NCBI GenBank assembly: GCA_903864485.1
Contig: CAIPGD010000388.1
Span: 1-8,432, forward strand
Source of the DNA: an uncultured bacterium
GTDB taxonomy: Bacteria > Pseudomonadota > Gammaproteobacteria > Burkholderiales > Burkholderiaceae_E
Direction: 5' to 3'
DNA: 8,432 nucleotides
Both the position numbers and the translations under genes were made by a program. Below are positions 6,496 through 8,432 of this stretch, piece after piece. The notes under the pieces are model-generated. The model saw only the letters and a program-made list of their open reading frames with translations, was not told the origin of the DNA and ran no database searches. How positions within the stretch are numbered: position 1 is the first letter of the stretch; the number at the start of each line of letters is the position of its first letter.

Positions 6496-7294
6496 CGGTC
6501 AACCCCGAACCTTTGTGGTCGCCAACCAGAAAGGCGGGGTCGGGAAGACCACGACCGCGGTCAATCTGGCAGCGGCGCTTGGCCTGGGCGGCCAGCGGAT
6601 CTTGCTGATTGATCTCGACCCGCAGGGTAATGCCACCATGGGGAGTGGTGTGGATAAGCGCGTGTTGGACCGATCGGTCTATCAAGTCCTGCTCGGATTG
6701 GCCCCGATTGCGGAAGTCCGGCAACGCTGTCCAAGCGCGCCCTACGATGTGCTGCCCGCAAACCGTGAACTGGCCGGTGCGGAGGTTGAATTGGTCGGTC
6801 TCGAGAACCGGGAGTACCGGTTGCGCGATGCATTGACCGCGGTAGGATGCGACTACGATATCGTTCTGATTGATTGCCCCCCCTCCCTTTCGATGCTAAC
6901 GCTCAACGGCCTATGTAGCGCGCAGGGCGCGCTGATTCCGATGCAGTGCGAATACTTTGCTCTCGAAGGACTTTCGGATCTGGTGAATTCCATCCGCAAG
7001 GTTCAGGCAAATTTCAATCCGGATTTGCAATGGATCGGGCTGCTGCGAGTAATGTTTGATTCTAGAACGACCCTGCAGCAGCAGGTGGCGCAACAGTTAG
7101 AAACCCACTTCGGTGACAAGGTATTTCGCACCGTGATTCCGCGCAATGTTCGCCTGGCGGAAGCGCCCAGTTATGGCGAGCCCGGGGTGAGTTTTGATCC
7201 GGCCTCGCGGGGCGCAAAGGCTTATCGGGAGTTCGCCGCCGAACTTCTCGAGCGCCTGAACGCCTTGCGGCCCCCCTCTGATTCAAAACTTTGA
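6476..7294 (+). CDS. parA: Chromosome-partitioning ATPase ParA (Soj type)
   Basis: Deviant Walker ATPase that binds the nucleoid as an ATP dimer and moves ParB-parS complexes. Product is 272 residues, typical for chromosomal ParA. Motifs: the deviant Walker A box NQKGGVGKTTT (17-27) with the signature Lys19 and catalytic-site Lys24; Walker A' LLIDLDPQGNATMGSG (43-58); Walker B VLIDCPPS near 130-137; then MQCEYFALEGLSDL, and RNVRLAEAPSYGEPG near the C terminus. There is no N-terminal DNA-binding extension of the plasmid type Ia kind. ATG 6476 is chosen because it lies 10-15 residues before the Walker A strand, as in relatives. An in-frame ATG at 6422 would add 18 residues with no similarity (HSAIWSG...), lying within rsmG. 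There is no Shine-Dalgarno, and the start sits in the second copy of a 20-bp duplication, so translation is probably coupled. parB follows 6 nt after the stop. Confidence 0.96.
   Translation: MSTAIQAGQPRTFVVANQKGGVGKTTTAVNLAAALGLGGQRILLIDLDPQGNATMGSGVDKRVLDRSVYQVLLGLAPIAEVRQRCPSAPYDVLPANRELAGAEVELVGLENREYRLRDALTAVGCDYDIVLIDCPPSLSMLTLNGLCSAQGALIPMQCEYFALEGLSDLVNSIRKVQANFNPDLQWIGLLRVMFDSRTTLQQQVAQQLETHFGDKVFRTVIPRNVRLAEAPSYGEPGVSFDPASRGAKAYREFAAELLERLNALRPPSDSKL
6649..6657 (-). promoter_or_regulatory. Candidate DnaA box (perfect TTATCCACA on the - strand)
   Basis: The + strand reads TGTGGATAA, the exact complement of the strong DnaA consensus 9-mer. It falls in parA codons for Gly-Val-Asp-Lys, residues that are conserved in betaproteobacterial ParA, so coding constraint may explain it. 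I saw no second perfect box nearby, so this is not an origin by itself. Confidence 0.3.
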
Positions 7295-7300
7295 GCTCGA

Positions 7301-8197
7301 ATGAACGCTAAGAAAAACAAAGGCTTAGGCAGAGGCCTCGACGCATTGCTCGGCGCCGACCCAACACCACAAACCGCGCCAGAGGCATTCGTAAGCCCTA
7401 GCCTACCGGTCCTTGCCCTTTACCCGGGACGCTATCAACCCCGATCGCGAATGGATGAGGGGGCCTTGCACGAATTGGCGGCCTCGATCAGCGTCCACGG
7501 GCTGATCCAGCCGATCTTGGTTCGACCCGATGGCAAGGGACGGTTCGAAATTATTGCGGGGGAGCGTCGTTGGCGCGCTGCCCAATTGGCGGGCTTGGAT
7601 CAAGTTCCGGTGATTCAGCGCGAAGTTGCCGATGAGCAGGCCCTCTCAATCGCGCTGATTGAGAATATTCAGCGCGAGGATTTGAATCCGCTCGAGGAAG
7701 CTCAGGCGATCCAGCGTTTGATTGACGAATTTCACTTTACGCATGAGCGGTGTGCAGAGGCGATTGGTCGTTCGCGCAGTGCGACCTCGAACTTGTTACG
7801 GCTACTGAACCTGGCGGAGTCGGTCCAGGCCCTGTTGTTGGCCGGCGATCTCGATATGGGGCATGCCAGGGCATTGCTCGCGGTCGAGCCAGCGGTCCAG
7901 ATCCTTCTTGCAAATCGGATTGTCGCGGAGCGCCTGACCGTGCGCGAAACGGAAAAGTTGATCGCGAACTGGCAACGCGATCGCGAGATGGCCCAGAGTC
8001 CGGTCAGGCGCCGCGCGGTGGCTCCGGATCAGGACCTCGAGCGATTCTCTCAGCAGTTATCGGATGCCTTGGCAACCCGCGTAGAGATCGCCGCGACCGC
8101 CCGGGGACGCGGGCGGCTCGTGATGTACTTCAACGATGCAGACGGATTTGAGGCCCTTCTGGGTCGTCTGAAGTTGGACTCGTTGTTGGAGCGATAG
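7301..8197 (+). CDS. parB: Chromosome-partitioning protein ParB (CTPase, parS-binding)
   Basis: Binds parS, loads as a CTP-gated DNA clamp, spreads on flanking DNA and stimulates ParA ATPase. Product is 298 residues, normal for the family. Order of parts: the basic N-terminal ParA-stimulating peptide KKNKGLGRGLDALLG (4-18); a variable linker (19-36); the CTP-binding ParB/Srx domain with YQPRSRMDEGALHELAASI, QPILVRP, GERRWRAA (87-94) and ENIQREDLNPLEEAQA (122-137); the helix-turn-helix around 148-172 (FTHERCAEAIGRSRSATSNLLRLL); a linker (TVRETEKLI region); and the C-terminal dimerisation domain ending LGRLKLDSLLER. The second motif reads GERRWRA where many homologues have GERRFRA, a conservative change. 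ATG 7301 lies 6 nt after the parA stop with only a weak GAG as Shine-Dalgarno. The matching parS lies upstream of mnmG at 3749-3764, so site and protein are in the same operon neighbourhood. Confidence 0.97.
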   Translation: MNAKKNKGLGRGLDALLGADPTPQTAPEAFVSPSLPVLALYPGRYQPRSRMDEGALHELAASISVHGLIQPILVRPDGKGRFEIIAGERRWRAAQLAGLDQVPVIQREVADEQALSIALIENIQREDLNPLEEAQAIQRLIDEFHFTHERCAEAIGRSRSATSNLLRLLNLAESVQALLLAGDLDMGHARALLAVEPAVQILLANRIVAERLTVRETEKLIANWQRDREMAQSPVRRRAVAPDQDLERFSQQLSDALATRVEIAATARGRGRLVMYFNDADGFEALLGRLKLDSLLER

Positions 8198-8245
8198 AAG
8201 GCGCTTTGGTTCGGTTCGGTGCGCTGCAGTTCGGTGCGTTGGAGG

Positions 8246-8317
8246 GGGCGGCGGGGGGCGCTGATTTCAGTCCTCAGGCATAGCCTTCACGACCGGAAAT
8301 CTGCGCCCCCGCCGCCC
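8246..8317. repeat. Long imperfect GC-rich inverted repeat (hairpin) downstream of parB
   Basis: Arm 8246-8268 pairs with arm 8296-8317. The lower stem is GGGCGGCGGGGGGCGC against GCGCCCCCGCCGCCC with one bulged G, then a T-T mismatch, then GATTTC against GAAATC. That gives 21 base pairs around a 27-nt loop (8269-8295). No T-run follows on either strand, so it is not a standard intrinsic terminator. It could still end or attenuate the par transcript, or protect its 3' end. Confidence 0.75.
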
Positions 8318-8353
8318 TGCCTGAATGCAGCGAGCCTTCACGAGCAAACTCTT

Positions 8354-8379
8354 CGATTGGAGCGCCCGATTGGAGCCCT
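8354..8379. repeat. 13-bp tandem repeat
   Basis: CGATTGGAGCGCC is followed directly by CGATTGGAGCCCT; 11 of 13 positions agree. It lies just upstream of a weak TAGATT -10-like sequence and might be a tandem protein site or a neutral duplication. Confidence 0.6.
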
Positions 8380-8432
8380 AGTGGCGAGGGGTTTAGATTC
8401 CGGCGGGGTGCAGTAAAAAGTCATGTCGATCC

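Larger units (their letters stand above)
8198..8432. other. Intergenic region after parB; no supported gene
   Basis: This 235-bp stretch has repeated GTTCGGT motifs (8209-8235), a large GC-rich hairpin (8246-8317), an 11-bp direct repeat AGCCTTCACGA (8282-8292 and 8333-8343), and a 13-bp tandem repeat (8354-8379). A weak possible promoter is TTGGAG (8371-8376 is TGGAGC; TTGGAG is 8370-8375) with TAGATT (8394-8399), spacing 18. An ATG at 8423 could start the next gene, but only three codons are visible. In relatives the ATP synthase operon often follows parB; that cannot be tested here. Confidence 0.6.

Noticed and set aside
8209..8238. Repeated GTTCGGT motifs and TTCGGTGCG direct repeat
   Set aside because: Short, irregularly spaced and of low information; no known site type matches.
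8219..8416. 65-codon open frame after parB
   Set aside because: GTG start without a ribosome binding site, composition driven by the GC-rich hairpin, no recognisable motif.
8423..8432. ATG at 8423 as the start of the next gene
   Set aside because: Only three codons are visible and the upstream AAAAAG is a poor ribosome binding site; cannot be supported from this window.

Overview
The window looks like an origin-proximal piece of a high-GC betaproteobacterial (Burkholderiales-like) chromosome. I judge this from memory of family sequences, not from a search. ParA, ParB and MnmG carry stretches I associate with betaproteobacterial homologues: NLWLFQQAVDDL and DPVPVFSFLG in MnmG, VLPANRELAGAE in ParA, and KGLGRGLDALLG with GDLDMGHARALLAV in ParB. 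The order mnmG-rsmG-parA-parB is the usual one beside the replication origin in that group. All genes are on the + strand.

Left part (1-3683): a three-gene redox cluster, tightly spaced (3 and 13 nt gaps). It holds the C-terminal half of a GabD-type succinate-semialdehyde dehydrogenase, a zinc- and NAD-dependent alcohol dehydrogenase, and an FAD-dependent GMC oxidoreductase. Together they could take an alcohol to an aldehyde (by two alternative electron routes) and then to an acid. The substrate cannot be read from the sequence.

Middle (3684-3832): a 149-bp intergenic region with a perfect 16-bp parS palindrome (3749-3764). Twenty bp after it is a good -10 box (TATACT, 3784-3789). The matching -35 position would lie in or beside the right arm of parS, so ParB could both seed partition here and influence transcription of its own operon.

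Right part (3833-8197): mnmG (tRNA wobble-uridine modification), rsmG (16S rRNA m7G527 methylation), parA and parB (chromosome partition) form a compact operon. mnmG and rsmG overlap by 1 nt. The rsmG/parA junction carries a 20-bp tandem duplication that creates a 7-codon minicistron linked by ATGA overlaps on both sides. A perfect DnaA-box 9-mer lies inside parA.

End (8198-8432): no convincing gene. It contains a long GC-rich hairpin (8246-8317) without a T-tract, a 13-bp tandem repeat, and an ATG at 8423 that may open the next gene. Most of the window is ordinary housekeeping. The points worth a second look are the parS/promoter arrangement, the minicistron relay into parA, and several short tandem duplications (12, 12, 20 and 13 bp).
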